The translations under genes and the position numbers were made by a program. Below the pieces are notes generated by a model. That model had not been told where the DNA came from and ran no database searches. It was given only the letters and a program-made list of their open reading frames with translations. Positions 43,703-53,068 of a DNA stretch of 64,000 nucleotides are shown here, piece by piece; position 1 is the first letter of the stretch; each line of letters starts with the position of its first letter. The stretch lies in contig JAJPGX010000031.1 in NCBI GenBank assembly GCA_021325595.1, positions 1 through 64,000 on the forward strand. Reading direction: 5' to 3'. The stretch comes from Nitrososphaerota archaeon. Lineage in GTDB: Archaea; Thermoproteota; Nitrososphaeria; Nitrososphaerales; Nitrosopumilaceae.

Positions 43703-45325
43703 TTAACCCATCGGTGGCATCTTTCCGCCACTCTTTCCACCTGATGAAGCAATTACATCATCAATTCTTAATATCATACATGCTGCTTCTGTTGCAGATT
43801 TGATTATCTGTTCTTTTACTGCAACTGGTTCAATGATATCAAGTGAGTACATGTCTGCAACGCGTGTGTTTCTTGCATCTATTCCAGTCCATTTCTTTCC
43901 TTGTGATTGTTTTGCACGTAAAGTCACCATCGTGTTAATTGGATCCATTCCTGCATTTTCGGCAATAGTAAGTGGGATCACTTCCAATGCTTCGGCATAT
44001 TTCTTTATTGCAAGTTGTTCTCTTCCTTCGAATCTATCAGCCCAATCCTTTAGGTGTGATGCAAGATATTCCTCTGGGGCTCCACCTCCTGCCACTACTG
44101 CTGGTTTTTCAATAACATCTTTTACTACCATCAGTGAGTCATGAAGTGATCTATCAACTTCATCAACTACTCTTTGCGAACCGCCTCTAATCAAAAGTGT
44201 GATGGCTTTTGGATTCTTACAGCCTTCGATAAAGACCCATTTTTCTGTCTCTACCTTTCGTTGTTCTACTAACTCTGCGGTTCCCAAGTCTTTAGAGGTC
44301 ATGTCATCAATATTGCTACTAATTCTACCTCCAGTTGCTTTTGCAAGTTTTCCCATATCACTTTCTTTTACTCTTCTAACTGAAAGTATTCCTTGCTTTG
44401 CAAGATAGTGTTGAGCTATATCATCAATGCCTTTTTGGCAGATCAGAACATTAGCACCAATTTCATGAATTTTTTCAACCATTGATTTGAGCATTCTATT
44501 TTCTTCTTCAAGAAACATTTGCATTTGTGTTGGATCAGTAATTCTAATTTCAGCACTCATCTCTGTCTTTTCAATTTCTAGTGCAGAATTTAGCAATGCA
44601 ATTTTTGCCTTTTCTATCTTAGTTGGCATTCCACTATGAACTACTTCTTTGTCAAGGACTATACCTTTGATAAGTTGTGTATTTCGTATAGAACCGCCAG
44701 CTTTCTTTTCCACTTTGATATTATCAAGATCTACTCTATTACCATCTGCTTCCTTTTCTACTACTTGTAGGATGGCATCTACAACTAACTTTGAGAGCAT
44801 ACCACTGTCTTCTGATATTAGTTTTGATTCCATGCTTGTCTTTGCTACCTTAAGTAGGATCTCTTTTTCATTTGGGCTTACTTGTTTTGCGATTTCAGTT
44901 AGAAGCGATAGCGCTTTTTCTGCAGCTGCCTGGAATCCTTCTATTATTACTGTAGCATGGACATCTTTTTCAAGAAGCTCCTCTGCTTTTGCTAAAAGAG
45001 AACCGCCAAAGACCACAGAAGATGTTGTTCCATCTCCTACTTCATTATCTACAGTCTTTGAAATTTCAACCATCATTTTTGCAGCTGGGTGCTGTACGTC
45101 AATCTCTTTGAGTATAGTAGCACCGTCATTTGTAATAGTAACATCGCCTAGTGAATCAACCAACATCTTGTCCATTCCACGTGGACCAAGACTTGTTCTA
45201 ACTAATTCTGCAACCAATTTTGCTGCAGCAATATTGTTTTTTTGTGCATCCCTGCCCTTTTGTTGTAGTGCACTCTCTTTGAGTACCAACACAGGACCTT
45301 GGGGTGTTTGTTGAATCGATGCCAA
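43703..45325 (-). CDS. Thermosome subunit (group II chaperonin)
   Basis: This ATP-driven chaperonin folds proteins in a double-ring cage. The 540-residue product starts with TTG at 45325. It has RTSLGPRGMDKML and VGDGTTSSVVFGGSLL for nucleotide binding, LIRGGSQRVVDEVDRSLHD, VAGGGAPEEYLA, and a Gly/Met/Lys tail (GGKSGGKMPPMG) typical of thermosomes. The apical domain includes the built-in lid. Only one subunit gene is visible in this window. Confidence 0.97.
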   Translation of the reverse strand: MASIQQTPQGPVLVLKESALQQKGRDAQKNNIAAAKLVAELVRTSLGPRGMDKMLVDSLGDVTITNDGATILKEIDVQHPAAKMMVEISKTVDNEVGDGTTSSVVFGGSLLAKAEELLEKDVHATVIIEGFQAAAEKALSLLTEIAKQVSPNEKEILLKVAKTSMESKLISEDSGMLSKLVVDAILQVVEKEADGNRVDLDNIKVEKKAGGSIRNTQLIKGIVLDKEVVHSGMPTKIEKAKIALLNSALEIEKTEMSAEIRITDPTQMQMFLEEENRMLKSMVEKIHEIGANVLICQKGIDDIAQHYLAKQGILSVRRVKESDMGKLAKATGGRISSNIDDMTSKDLGTAELVEQRKVETEKWVFIEGCKNPKAITLLIRGGSQRVVDEVDRSLHDSLMVVKDVIEKPAVVAGGGAPEEYLASHLKDWADRFEGREQLAIKKYAEALEVIPLTIAENAGMDPINTMVTLRAKQSQGKKWTGIDARNTRVADMYSLDIIEPVAVKEQIIKSATEAACMILRIDDVIASSGGKSGGKMPPMG

Positions 45326-45368
45326 AATTAATCTCTGACTTCGTATCCTGATTTTCCCATTTAATATC

Positions 45369-47138
45369 TTATCGGTTGATGACCTTCAAGTATGTCCTAT
45401 TTTTTACATCCACTACTCCACTGTAAAGTATACGTATTTCTGGTAGTGCAAGAAACGGCAAAAAGAGAGGTATCAAATGCGGGTTTTTAAATTTACAGCC
45501 AGCATCCACTATTTTTGAATCAATCGCTTCATATTCTGGCAATATTTTTTCAAATGATGCCTTAGATATCAAGCCTGCAACAGGCAGATCTAATTTACAG
45601 ATGATATTACCATTTTTTGCAGCAAGCATGCCTCCTCCCATTTTTGTTAGATTATTTGCCACGAATGCAATATCTTTCTCGTTTGATCCTATGATCATCA
45701 TATCATTTTCATGAAAGCTTTGGGTACATCCAAATGCTCCAATGTTGGCCCCAAAATTCTTTAGAAATGCGGTGGTATACTTGCCACTACCATAGGTTCT
45801 ATCTATGGCAACAACTTTCCATACGTCCTTTTCTTGAGAAGCTGTAACATTCCCGTCTCTTACCTCAAGTTCTTCCTGATCTTTACGTGTTATAATTTCG
45901 GTATCCAGTTTTATAACCAGAGCTTGTTCTGAATTATTTCTGCTTTTTATGATAAAGTCCTTTTCGGTGAATTTTCTGGTTTTCATGGTTTTGGTGAGCC
46001 AGTTTGGTATAGTACTAGTAGTTATTTTTGATACCAAGTTACCGTGAGCTATTACCAACCTTCCTCCAACAAAGACTTTGTTTGGCTTTATGTTTTCCAG
46101 GTTATCCAGTACAACAATATCTGCTAGCTTGCCTGGAGCTATTCCACCACAATCCTTGCTCATTCCATAATATTCATAGCAATTCTTTGATGCTATTGTT
46201 ATAGCATCAATTACATCCATTCCTAGTGTTGTAGCTTTTCGTATACAGTGATCAATTAAACCAAATTCTGCAATGTCTTTTGGAGTTACTCCGTCTGTAC
46301 AGAACATCAATCTATCAAAATAGGTCTTGTGTGACAAGACGTTTGGAATTATTTTATCAAGATCTCTTCGTATAGAACCTTCCCTCATCATGACCCACAT
46401 ACCAAGTCTTAGTCGTTCCATCAACTGATCATAATCTATTGGTTCATGGCATGAAAAAATTCCAGACGCGATGTAAGCATTGAGTTTTTTATCGCTTGCT
46501 CCAGCAGTATGACCATTTATGATTCCGTCATTTTTCAAAATGGTGGACAATGTTTGGATGGTATATGGATCTCTCGTAGTTACTTTGGTCCATGAAAATA
46601 CTTCACCCAGACCTACTACGTTTTCTAGATTGAATGCCTTCTTTTGTTCAGTAGCACTCATTGTTTTGGCATGACTGAATTTTCTATCTACAGGCAATCC
46701 CCCAGGAATAACATGAAATACCCTCAATGGTAGATTGTTTGTCATTTTTACAAATTCATGAAATCCTCTGTAGCCACAGACACTTACAATATCTATTGGA
46801 TCAGAGAATAGAGCAGTGGTACCACATAGAAGCGATTTTTTTGCAAGTTCAGAAGGAATCAAGTATTGATCTATGTGAATATGCGGATCCACAAAGCCAG
46901 GTGCTATGTACTTATTTTCCAGATCAATTACTGCTGTTTTTTTACCTACTGTATGTGTAGCATCTTTTCCAACATAGGCAATCCTATCTTTTTTTATTGC
47001 AACATGAGTATCAGGAATTATTTCCCTGGTGTAGACGTTAACTAGTTTGCAATTTTTTAGAACAATATCAGCATGACTCTCACCCATTGCGACAGAATTT
47101 AGTGTTGAAATCATTGAGGCAAGGTGAGTAGCCTTCAC
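45369..47138 (-). CDS. Adenine-deaminase-like amidohydrolase
   Basis: The 589-residue amidohydrolase has the family layout: metal motif APGFVDPHIHIDQYL near residue 85, LCGTTALFSDPI, EVFSW near 185, NGHTAGAS, and CTDGVTPKD near 290. A C-terminal domain ends with LPVAGLISKASFEK. It resembles adenine deaminase, which frees ammonia from adenine. The metal motif HIHIDQ replaces the usual HIHIESS, and DPIDIVSV replaces DPHEIANV, so the exact substrate is uncertain. Starts at ATG 47138, 47114 or 47087 are all in frame. Confidence 0.8.
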   Translation of the reverse strand: MKATHLASMISTLNSVAMGESHADIVLKNCKLVNVYTREIIPDTHVAIKKDRIAYVGKDATHTVGKKTAVIDLENKYIAPGFVDPHIHIDQYLIPSELAKKSLLCGTTALFSDPIDIVSVCGYRGFHEFVKMTNNLPLRVFHVIPGGLPVDRKFSHAKTMSATEQKKAFNLENVVGLGEVFSWTKVTTRDPYTIQTLSTILKNDGIINGHTAGASDKKLNAYIASGIFSCHEPIDYDQLMERLRLGMWVMMREGSIRRDLDKIIPNVLSHKTYFDRLMFCTDGVTPKDIAEFGLIDHCIRKATTLGMDVIDAITIASKNCYEYYGMSKDCGGIAPGKLADIVVLDNLENIKPNKVFVGGRLVIAHGNLVSKITTSTIPNWLTKTMKTRKFTEKDFIIKSRNNSEQALVIKLDTEIITRKDQEELEVRDGNVTASQEKDVWKVVAIDRTYGSGKYTTAFLKNFGANIGAFGCTQSFHENDMMIIGSNEKDIAFVANNLTKMGGGMLAAKNGNIICKLDLPVAGLISKASFEKILPEYEAIDSKIVDAGCKFKNPHLIPLFLPFLALPEIRILYSGVVDVKNRTYLKVINR

Positions 47139-47429
47139 AGGGAAGATGTAGTAGTGTACACTATTAAAGCGATGTTTAAACCTTGCAGACCGTAATTTAA
47201 AGAAGTTTTTGGAAAACTGTAGATTTATGGAAAATTAGCATTTATTCAGGAGTTTAAGTTCCTGTCCAAATTTTCCCAATTTTGGCTGTTTTAGGTAGTT
47301 ATGGATTTTTTGTCAGCTTCTAGAAAAGTATTACTAACAAATTATGGAATACTTGAAAATAGGGTAAAACCAATTATAGGCATGTTAGTTTGCCTAATCC
47401 TTAAAAACTACAAGGGCAGGGAAGAATAA
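47139..47429. other. Gap before the accessory region, no gene seen
   Basis: About 290 bases with no supported reading frame. It holds the 5' side of the amidohydrolase gene and of the GTG-started gene at 47430. No repeat or tRNA is visible. It marks the left edge of the nuclease-rich region. Confidence 0.5.
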
Positions 47430-48500
47430 GTGGAATCTCGATTAATAGCCAAAGAACTAATTCGGTATACCACATCTGCCTTCTTTTCTAAGAAAAAATA
47501 TCCTCTTTCAAATACCTCACTTCTAAAGATTCTCTATAAAATAAAAAAATATGTTTTGGGCACTACAATGGAAGATATTTTACAATTCTATTGGTATGAA
47601 CATGGACCATACTCTCCACTCATATTAGAATTAAAAGATGAAATGAAAACAGAAAAAATAATTCAAGAAACTGATAAAGGACTTGTGACAGAAAAATCCA
47701 GAATCATTGAACATGATGAGTTTCTTCAAAATATAAGGTCACACATAAATCAAATTATTAATGAATCATATTCTGATAGCTCTGCAACACTCATAGATGA
47801 CATCTATACGACTGATGCACCATATAGATTTTATCTATCTTTTAAAAGTAGATTCGCCGCAGCATTAGATAATTTCTATCGAGATCCTAATACTCATCTC
47901 AAATCTAATCAATTAATAACAATTTTAGAAGAAACAATAGGTGATTTGCCAAATGAACCTTTATTTTCCAATTTTAAATATAATTACTTAGATTTTGTTG
48001 AGTTATTATCAGCCATTGTTAAAGCAAAAAAAATTAATGAATTTGGAGACAGATTACAAAACGATTCAAATGAAATTTTCAAGACTTTTGCAAGAGGAGT
48101 AAGAATACTACATCATGATCCTTATTATGAAACTCAAGTGGATCATTGGAAAACGATATTTAACCAGGCAGTATCTAACGTAGAAAACAATATTCTTAGT
48201 CTATATTGTGATGTTCAACAAACACCAATTACAAATATTCATGTTTCAACGTTGGAAGAGCTTATTCCAGAGATTTTATCACTAAAAGCAAAAAAGAAGT
48301 TAGCAGCAGTTTCATTTTTACCCCCGATCAGAGATGAATCTATTAATTATGGAAATCTTGATGCAACCATATTCAATAGGTTAGCTGAAGAAGATTTTAA
48401 AGAATTATTACAGAAATTCCATACTGCAAAAAAAGCAATAATTGACAAAGTAGATAACGACAATCTTAATGCAGTAACATATCGTATTATTGCATCATGA
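47430..48500 (+). CDS. YwgA/Panacea-like N-terminal domain protein, unknown
   Basis: The 356-residue product starts with GTG at 47430. Its first about 85 residues carry LLKILYKIKKYVLGTTMEDIL and FYWYEHGPYSPLILELKDEM, with the GPYSP motif shared by YwgA- and Panacea (SocA)-type winged-helix domains, which occur in toxin-antitoxin and phage-related settings. The rest is a long helical domain with no motif I can name. It is convergent with the kinase-like gene and overlaps it by 14 bases. A link with that gene is suggested by position only. Confidence 0.6.
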   Translation: MESRLIAKELIRYTTSAFFSKKKYPLSNTSLLKILYKIKKYVLGTTMEDILQFYWYEHGPYSPLILELKDEMKTEKIIQETDKGLVTEKSRIIEHDEFLQNIRSHINQIINESYSDSSATLIDDIYTTDAPYRFYLSFKSRFAAALDNFYRDPNTHLKSNQLITILEETIGDLPNEPLFSNFKYNYLDFVELLSAIVKAKKINEFGDRLQNDSNEIFKTFARGVRILHHDPYYETQVDHWKTIFNQAVSNVENNILSLYCDVQQTPITNIHVSTLEELIPEILSLKAKKKLAAVSFLPPIRDESINYGNLDATIFNRLAEEDFKELLQKFHTAKKAIIDKVDNDNLNAVTYRIIAS

Positions 48501-49284
48501 TCAGAGATAATGGAACAGCTGATGATTTAGAAATTCTTTGTAAAAATAGGTGTTTTTTTCCTATTGTATAATTATCATAAATAATCACAATATCATTACG
48601 TTGTTTGACAATTTCTGCCCAAATGGAATTAAAACCAGATTCAAATGTTAATCTTGAATCTTTATCAGTATACCAATTTGGACCAAAAAATTTCATCATA
48701 ATATTACTTAGGCTTGCTGTAATACTCACATCAATTTCATTATCAGTTAAAGCTTCATGATCGATAGAGATTATCTTCTTGTTTGTTTTATCCCAAACAA
48801 AATTATTGGCACTTCTATCCCATATACCTAGAGTATAACTAAGAGCGGAGTTTTTTCCAAGTTCTTCTAAGAATACAACTTTATCTTGAGATACCATTGC
48901 TGGAGTTAAATTCTGAAGATCGATTCTTTGACCGATCACATCCCAATCTGAAAGTAGGCATTCACCCTCTCGCCATTTTTGGCCATCCATAGGAAATCCA
49001 TTGATTCTTTTGATTGTTGAATTGGGTAAGCCAATTTTCATTCTAATATCTCTAACTAGAAACTCATTTTCGTGCCTGAAACCCTTGTCATATTCGAGTT
49101 TTAGTCCAATATATCGAGTATTATCTATGTTTAATCGATATTGTTTATCCTCTTGAAATGATCGTCCATTGCCATAAGATCGATCACCACCAATTATAGA
49201 ACTGGGTTGATTCAGAAATTCACTGATAATCCTATTTGCCTCTATAGAATCAGTCTCATTTAGTTCATGATCGCCTATTTTCAT
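48487..49284 (-). CDS. Kinase-like protein (HipA / PI3-4-kinase type pattern)
   Basis: The 265-residue product has a catalytic-loop-like segment LGIWDRSANN (about residues 152-161) and a metal-binding-like IDHE (174-177). This is the D-x-x-x-x-N plus later Asp arrangement of HipA-like and phosphatidylinositol 3/4-kinase-like folds. An earlier Lys in IGLKLEY (62) could be the ATP lysine. There is no HipA N-terminal domain. Kinases of this type appear in toxin and defence systems. It lies tail-to-tail with the YwgA/Panacea-like gene. The fold call is tentative. Confidence 0.55.
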   Translation of the reverse strand: MKIGDHELNETDSIEANRIISEFLNQPSSIIGGDRSYGNGRSFQEDKQYRLNIDNTRYIGLKLEYDKGFRHENEFLVRDIRMKIGLPNSTIKRINGFPMDGQKWREGECLLSDWDVIGQRIDLQNLTPAMVSQDKVVFLEELGKNSALSYTLGIWDRSANNFVWDKTNKKIISIDHEALTDNEIDVSITASLSNIMMKFFGPNWYTDKDSRLTFESGFNSIWAEIVKQRNDIVIIYDNYTIGKKHLFLQRISKSSAVPLSLIMMQ

Positions 49285-49578
49285 AAATTTATTGTAACAA
49301 ACTCATACCATACAAGAATCTGTTGTTTTTTACTCCCCAAGAGATCGAGCTTATACTTACTCAAAAGGTTTGTTACGAAAACTCTGCTAATCATAGTCTA
49401 GTACTGGAATTGGATTAGTTGCTCATGATTGACAAGACAAGGATAAGTGGTTCAAAAATTCCAGATCAGATGTTATTTTTTAAAATTAAATTAGGTTAAT
49501 TTTCAGAAACTTAGAATTTCTATAATGTTATTTTCTTTGTAAGCACATCCGTTAAATGCATAGAAAGTAAATAATTAC
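49285..49578. other. Gap between accessory genes, no gene seen
   Basis: About 294 AT-rich bases. I see no supported reading frame or RNA gene. A short inverted pair (gtaacaaac / gtttgttac) about 65 bases apart lies near the left side and may be chance. Confidence 0.4.
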
Positions 49579-49818
49579 ATGAGTTTTTCTGATGATATAA
49601 TACGAGCGGTTTGGGCAAAAGGTAGAGTTATCCCCAATTATGATCCAAATCAATGGAGATGGGATCATTTTGGCTCAGTCATAAAATGGGAAGAATATGG
49701 TAATAGAGATTCTAAACATGGATGGGAGATAGATCATATTCTTCCAGTTGCAAGTGGAGGTAGTGATAATATTTCAAATCTACGTCCATTACAATGGGAA
49801 AACAATGTAAATCGATAA
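49579..49818 (+). CDS. Small HNH endonuclease-like protein
   Basis: The 79-residue product ends with a compact HNH core: WEIDHILPVASGGSDNISNLRPLQWENN. The DH pair, the Asn of SNLRPL and the final Asn are present. There are no zinc cysteines. The first half (VWAKGRVIPNYDPNQWRWD) is Trp-rich and matches the entry part of small HNH proteins that cut or nick DNA. It may belong to a defence or mobile function. It stands alone, 78 bases before the next gene's possible start. Confidence 0.75.
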   Translation: MSFSDDIIRAVWAKGRVIPNYDPNQWRWDHFGSVIKWEEYGNRDSKHGWEIDHILPVASGGSDNISNLRPLQWENNVNR

Positions 49819-49932
49819 CAGATAAAAAATTAATTCAGATCGCTAATACTTGCGACATATAGTAAAACTACGAAACACCCTCTGGATTGTATTAAATTGT
49901 TTAAATCTCATAAAAACTACTTTGGATTCAAT

Positions 49933-50220
49933 ATGTCCAACGCAGGAGTAGGAATTCTAGGTGGAGCTGTAGGTGCTGGAATAACATACGTGCTTACTAA
50001 ACCTAAGATCCAACGCCTTGAAGCAGAAAACGAAGCAAAAAGACAACACATCGATGCATTACAGAACGAAAATCAAATACTTAGAAACACTATCTATTCA
50101 AGAGATAACATCATCTCTCAGAAAGAAGAAGTGATACGACAAAAAGACACAGAGATAGCAGTAAAAGATGCAGAGATTGTCAGGCTGAAAGAAGAAAGAA
50201 AACGTGCTTTGAGTAACTAA
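49933..50220 (+). CDS. Membrane-anchored coiled-coil protein
   Basis: ATG 49933 is the likely start (95 residues); a TTG at 49897 is in frame but would add an unhelpful 12 residues. The N-terminus is a glycine-rich helix (GVGILGGAVGAGITYVL), followed by an unbroken coiled coil from about residue 22 (IQRLEAENEAKRQHIDALQN, then IISQKEEVIRQKDTEIAVKD) to a basic end. It looks like a small membrane-tethered coiled-coil. No family is recognised. Confidence 0.6.
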   Translation: MSNAGVGILGGAVGAGITYVLTKPKIQRLEAENEAKRQHIDALQNENQILRNTIYSRDNIISQKEEVIRQKDTEIAVKDAEIVRLKEERKRALSN

Positions 50221-50319
50221 TTCAAGAATTCATCAAATCTAGTAGTAATAGTTAGAGGAATCTAAAACACCAATAGGTAAGATCGAAAATCTCATTAGGT
50301 TAGCAACAAAAGAAATTCA

Positions 50320-51162
50320 GTGAGAAAATGCCATCATCATTATCAGTGGCATAATGGGAAGCTAAAATGTGCTAGATGCGGTCATAGAAAATGGCTAACT
50401 CATGGTTCAAAGAGGAAAATTCGTAACGCTTCAATCTGTGCTGTTTTAGTCCTTATTGGATTTCTTGTTTATCAAAATATGGGATTATTTACCAATACTG
50501 TAAATAATACACCAGTAGGAAAAGAAATTCCAAATTTAACAAAACAGGTTTCTACATTTCTAGTTACTGCACCACCACAAATCGTAAAAACTGTAAATAA
50601 TCTTCCTAATTCAATTTCACAAATACCCACTACTGAAGAACCATCAATAATACCAACACCAGCAACACGAAACCCGCCTGAAACACCATCTTTAAGCTTG
50701 GCTGAATTAAGGCAAATCGCATTAGACGATATTAACAATTATAGAAAACAAAATGGAGTACGCCCAGTTTCATTAGGCAATGCTCAGGCATCACAACTTT
50801 ATGCCGTTGTTTTAGTGAATGAAGGATGCATACACCATATTTCAGATAATGGTGATGATCCAATAATGCGATACAAGAGAGCTGGTGATCAGTTATTTCT
50901 TGTTGCAGAGAATCTAGCAGGCGGTTCTGGTACAGATTACATGACACCAGACAAATCAATTTTAGATGCTAATTATAGAATGATGTATGAAGATGCGGAT
51001 CAAGGAAATGGACATCGTGATAACATATTGAACCCTAGTCACATCTCAGTATCGCTTGGTATTGCATATGATTCTCAGAGATTGGTGATAGTAGAAGACT
51101 TTGAAGAACCTTATTCACCAAACTATTCTTACACATATGCATCAGGAAAATCATGTTGGTAA
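50320..51162 (+). CDS. CAP/SCP-domain protein with zinc ribbon and membrane anchor
   Basis: The 280-residue product starts with GTG at 50320. An N-terminal zinc-ribbon-like segment (CHHHYQWHNGKLKCARCGHRKW) comes first, then one hydrophobic helix (ASICAVLVLIGFLVYQNMGLF) and a Pro/Thr-rich linker. The C-terminal CAP domain runs from about residue 127 (LSLAELRQIALDDINNYRKQ), with CIHHISDNGDD and the hallmark GHRDNILNPSHISVSLGIAY. CAP proteins are extracellular and of varied role. The cytoplasmic zinc ribbon on the same chain is unusual. Confidence 0.82.
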   Translation: MRKCHHHYQWHNGKLKCARCGHRKWLTHGSKRKIRNASICAVLVLIGFLVYQNMGLFTNTVNNTPVGKEIPNLTKQVSTFLVTAPPQIVKTVNNLPNSISQIPTTEEPSIIPTPATRNPPETPSLSLAELRQIALDDINNYRKQNGVRPVSLGNAQASQLYAVVLVNEGCIHHISDNGDDPIMRYKRAGDQLFLVAENLAGGSGTDYMTPDKSILDANYRMMYEDADQGNGHRDNILNPSHISVSLGIAYDSQRLVIVEDFEEPYSPNYSYTYASGKSCW

Positions 51163-51280
51163 CTCCCGCTAGTTAACACGAAGAACTAACACCCTCAATT
51201 AACGGAAGTTGAAAATTACTACTGTTCAGAAATCGGGATCTGATGATCAAAAATTCTCGGTGTTCATTTTCGTGGTTTGT

Positions 51281-51613
51281 TCAATAACCCCCACCAGCAG
51301 TACCCGTTGTTTCTGTTTTTGGAATCATCATCCAAATGTAGAACAGGATGATTAAGATTACAATAATAACGCCAAAGATACTTGCTATTTCATTTTGGAC
51401 GGTATTAATCCAATTCACTAATTGGGCATAGAAAGAATTAGCAGTCTGTGTTGCTTGTTGTTCTGCTTGCTTTCCGGTATATCCAATCACAAACAATCCA
51501 CCGAAGATTAATGCGAAGGCAATTGTAATACTTAATAATATTTTCATCTGTTTTCTTTTTTGACGCATTTTTCTTCGTTCTTGGAAGAATCTTCTCTTCC
51601 AATAATTTCCCAT
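51281..51613 (-). CDS. Small two-span membrane protein
   Basis: The 110-residue product has a basic N-terminus (KRRFFQERRKMRQKRKQMK), a first hydrophobic segment (LLSITIAFALIFGGLFVIGY), an outward-facing loop, a second hydrophobic segment (IASIFGVIIVILIILFYIWMM), and a Gly/Tyr tail. No family is recognised. It shares direction with the larger membrane protein upstream (stop at 51717), 103 bases away. Confidence 0.6.
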   Translation of the reverse strand: MGNYWKRRFFQERRKMRQKRKQMKILLSITIAFALIFGGLFVIGYTGKQAEQQATQTANSFYAQLVNWINTVQNEIASIFGVIIVILIILFYIWMMIPKTETTGTAGGGY

Positions 51614-51716
51614 TTTACTTCTAGTATTTCTTATAAGACAACTTGATTAAAGTTTCCATCTTGTTTTGCCCTAAATCTAGCTTATCCAAGCAGTAATTAC
51701 ATCGAGATATAGATTG

Positions 51717-52874
51717 TTACTTCTTTCTTCTTTTTTCTATCAGTCTACGTGGAAGTTCAAAGACCACATACAAAATAATTATTGTTAATGTAATAAATCC
51801 ATTAGTATTATCTTTTATTATGAAAAAGAATCCACATGCTATACCAATAGCAATACAAAATAGGGCAATTTTGAATTTTCCTTCATTGGTAACTACACCT
51901 AAGTGTTGGTAAACACCTCTTGTATCATCAAGTATAGAATTTTTTACATGTTCAGCATGACTATTGTTTATTTCTTCAAATTTTATCATATGTTCTGGTC
52001 TCTCTAATACATTTTTCAAATATTCTATTTTATCAATGGCTTTTTCTTTTATAGATTCAGAATCTTTAAAGTAATACTGACCTTTTTCAAAAAATACAAC
52101 ATTGATGAACGTTTCATCATCATTTCTTGGGTTTTTTTCTAATTCAATCACGGTCATAAAACGTGAAAATTTTGGAGTCTTTAATTCTACCCCACGATTT
52201 GTGTCTTCAGGTGTTGCTAAAATTCTTAGTTGTGTTTTAAATGGATCTTTTGTAAGTACTTCCTCTATTCTTTCCAACCTTGTTCTTGCTCTAAATGAAT
52301 AACTTATCATATCTTCACTATGTGCAGTATACCCTGTGACCCATAGAACGATCCTGTCCTGTAATTGAGGAATCATTATAGTATAAACAAAAACTAACAT
52401 TAGGATAGAAATTGATTGTTGAATCTCCGAAGGTTGTCCGTGAAATAACGCATACAAAAGATAGTATGCAAATACTATAATTTGCATATACAGGGGAGGT
52501 ACAATTCTCTTGTCTGGATGTACTCGGGTTAAGACTAAAGATATTACAATGGGTATGATAAAAAGTAAAACTGGGAATAAAATCAGTCTTGCGGCATAAA
52601 TAGCAAATAATTGTTGTGCGTCTCCTAATTGTTTCTGAGTCTGTTCGTGTAATGTTTGATTGGTCTGCGTCAGTAGTGAGTTAGACAAGTATTGTACAGT
52701 ATATTGTTGATTCTGTAATTGATTTGGAATTTGGAAAAAGTCAGTTCCTAGTATTTGAAAGGCTGCTGCACTTAATGACGCCCCTAAAAATACGAACATT
52801 ATCCATCGAATCAATTCGTAGTTGTTTGAGAAGGTCGTTTTGAAAATCTCGAGGTAGTCTGTTGACATTATCAA
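51717..52874 (-). CDS. Multi-span membrane protein with cytoplasmic domain
   Basis: The 385-residue product has about six hydrophobic segments: near residues 20-40, 95-117, 126-145, 153-172, and a C-terminal pair at 338-357 and 359-377. Between the fourth and fifth lies a soluble domain of about 160 residues (RTRLERIEEVLTKDPFKTQL and onward). The first loop is Gln-rich (LQNQQYTVQYL). The topology suggests a sensor or channel-like role, but no family is recognised. Possible starts are ATG 52874 or the ATG two codons later. Confidence 0.65.
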   Translation of the reverse strand: MIMSTDYLEIFKTTFSNNYELIRWIMFVFLGASLSAAAFQILGTDFFQIPNQLQNQQYTVQYLSNSLLTQTNQTLHEQTQKQLGDAQQLFAIYAARLILFPVLLFIIPIVISLVLTRVHPDKRIVPPLYMQIIVFAYYLLYALFHGQPSEIQQSISILMLVFVYTIMIPQLQDRIVLWVTGYTAHSEDMISYSFRARTRLERIEEVLTKDPFKTQLRILATPEDTNRGVELKTPKFSRFMTVIELEKNPRNDDETFINVVFFEKGQYYFKDSESIKEKAIDKIEYLKNVLERPEHMIKFEEINNSHAEHVKNSILDDTRGVYQHLGVVTNEGKFKIALFCIAIGIACGFFFIIKDNTNGFITLTIIILYVVFELPRRLIEKRRKK

Positions 52875-53068
52875 GATCGAGTTCCTCTATTGCTATAAGG
52901 ATTGGGTTTTGCTTTTTCGTATTGATGAAAAACATATGTGTTTTTGAAATCAAATAAAGAAATTTTTGAAAAGATTTTGCATAATCCCCGAAACTTAACA
53001 GAAATAATTTTTGATACTTTCCTGCTCTCTAATGAAATTGTAATGAATCCTAGTAGCATTTACCTATT

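Noticed and set aside
44649-45314. A 221-codon open frame antisense to the thermosome gene
   Set aside because: It is the shadow of a well-supported, conserved gene on the other strand and its translation has no motif or plausible domain.
49285-49400. Inverted pair gtaacaaac / gtttgttac
   Set aside because: Only nine bases long and about 65 apart in AT-rich DNA; no gene or element boundary supports it.
52741-52953. A 70-codon minus-strand frame overlapping the start of the multi-span membrane protein
   Set aside because: Most of it is the membrane gene read in another frame, and the extra N-terminal part has no recognisable feature.
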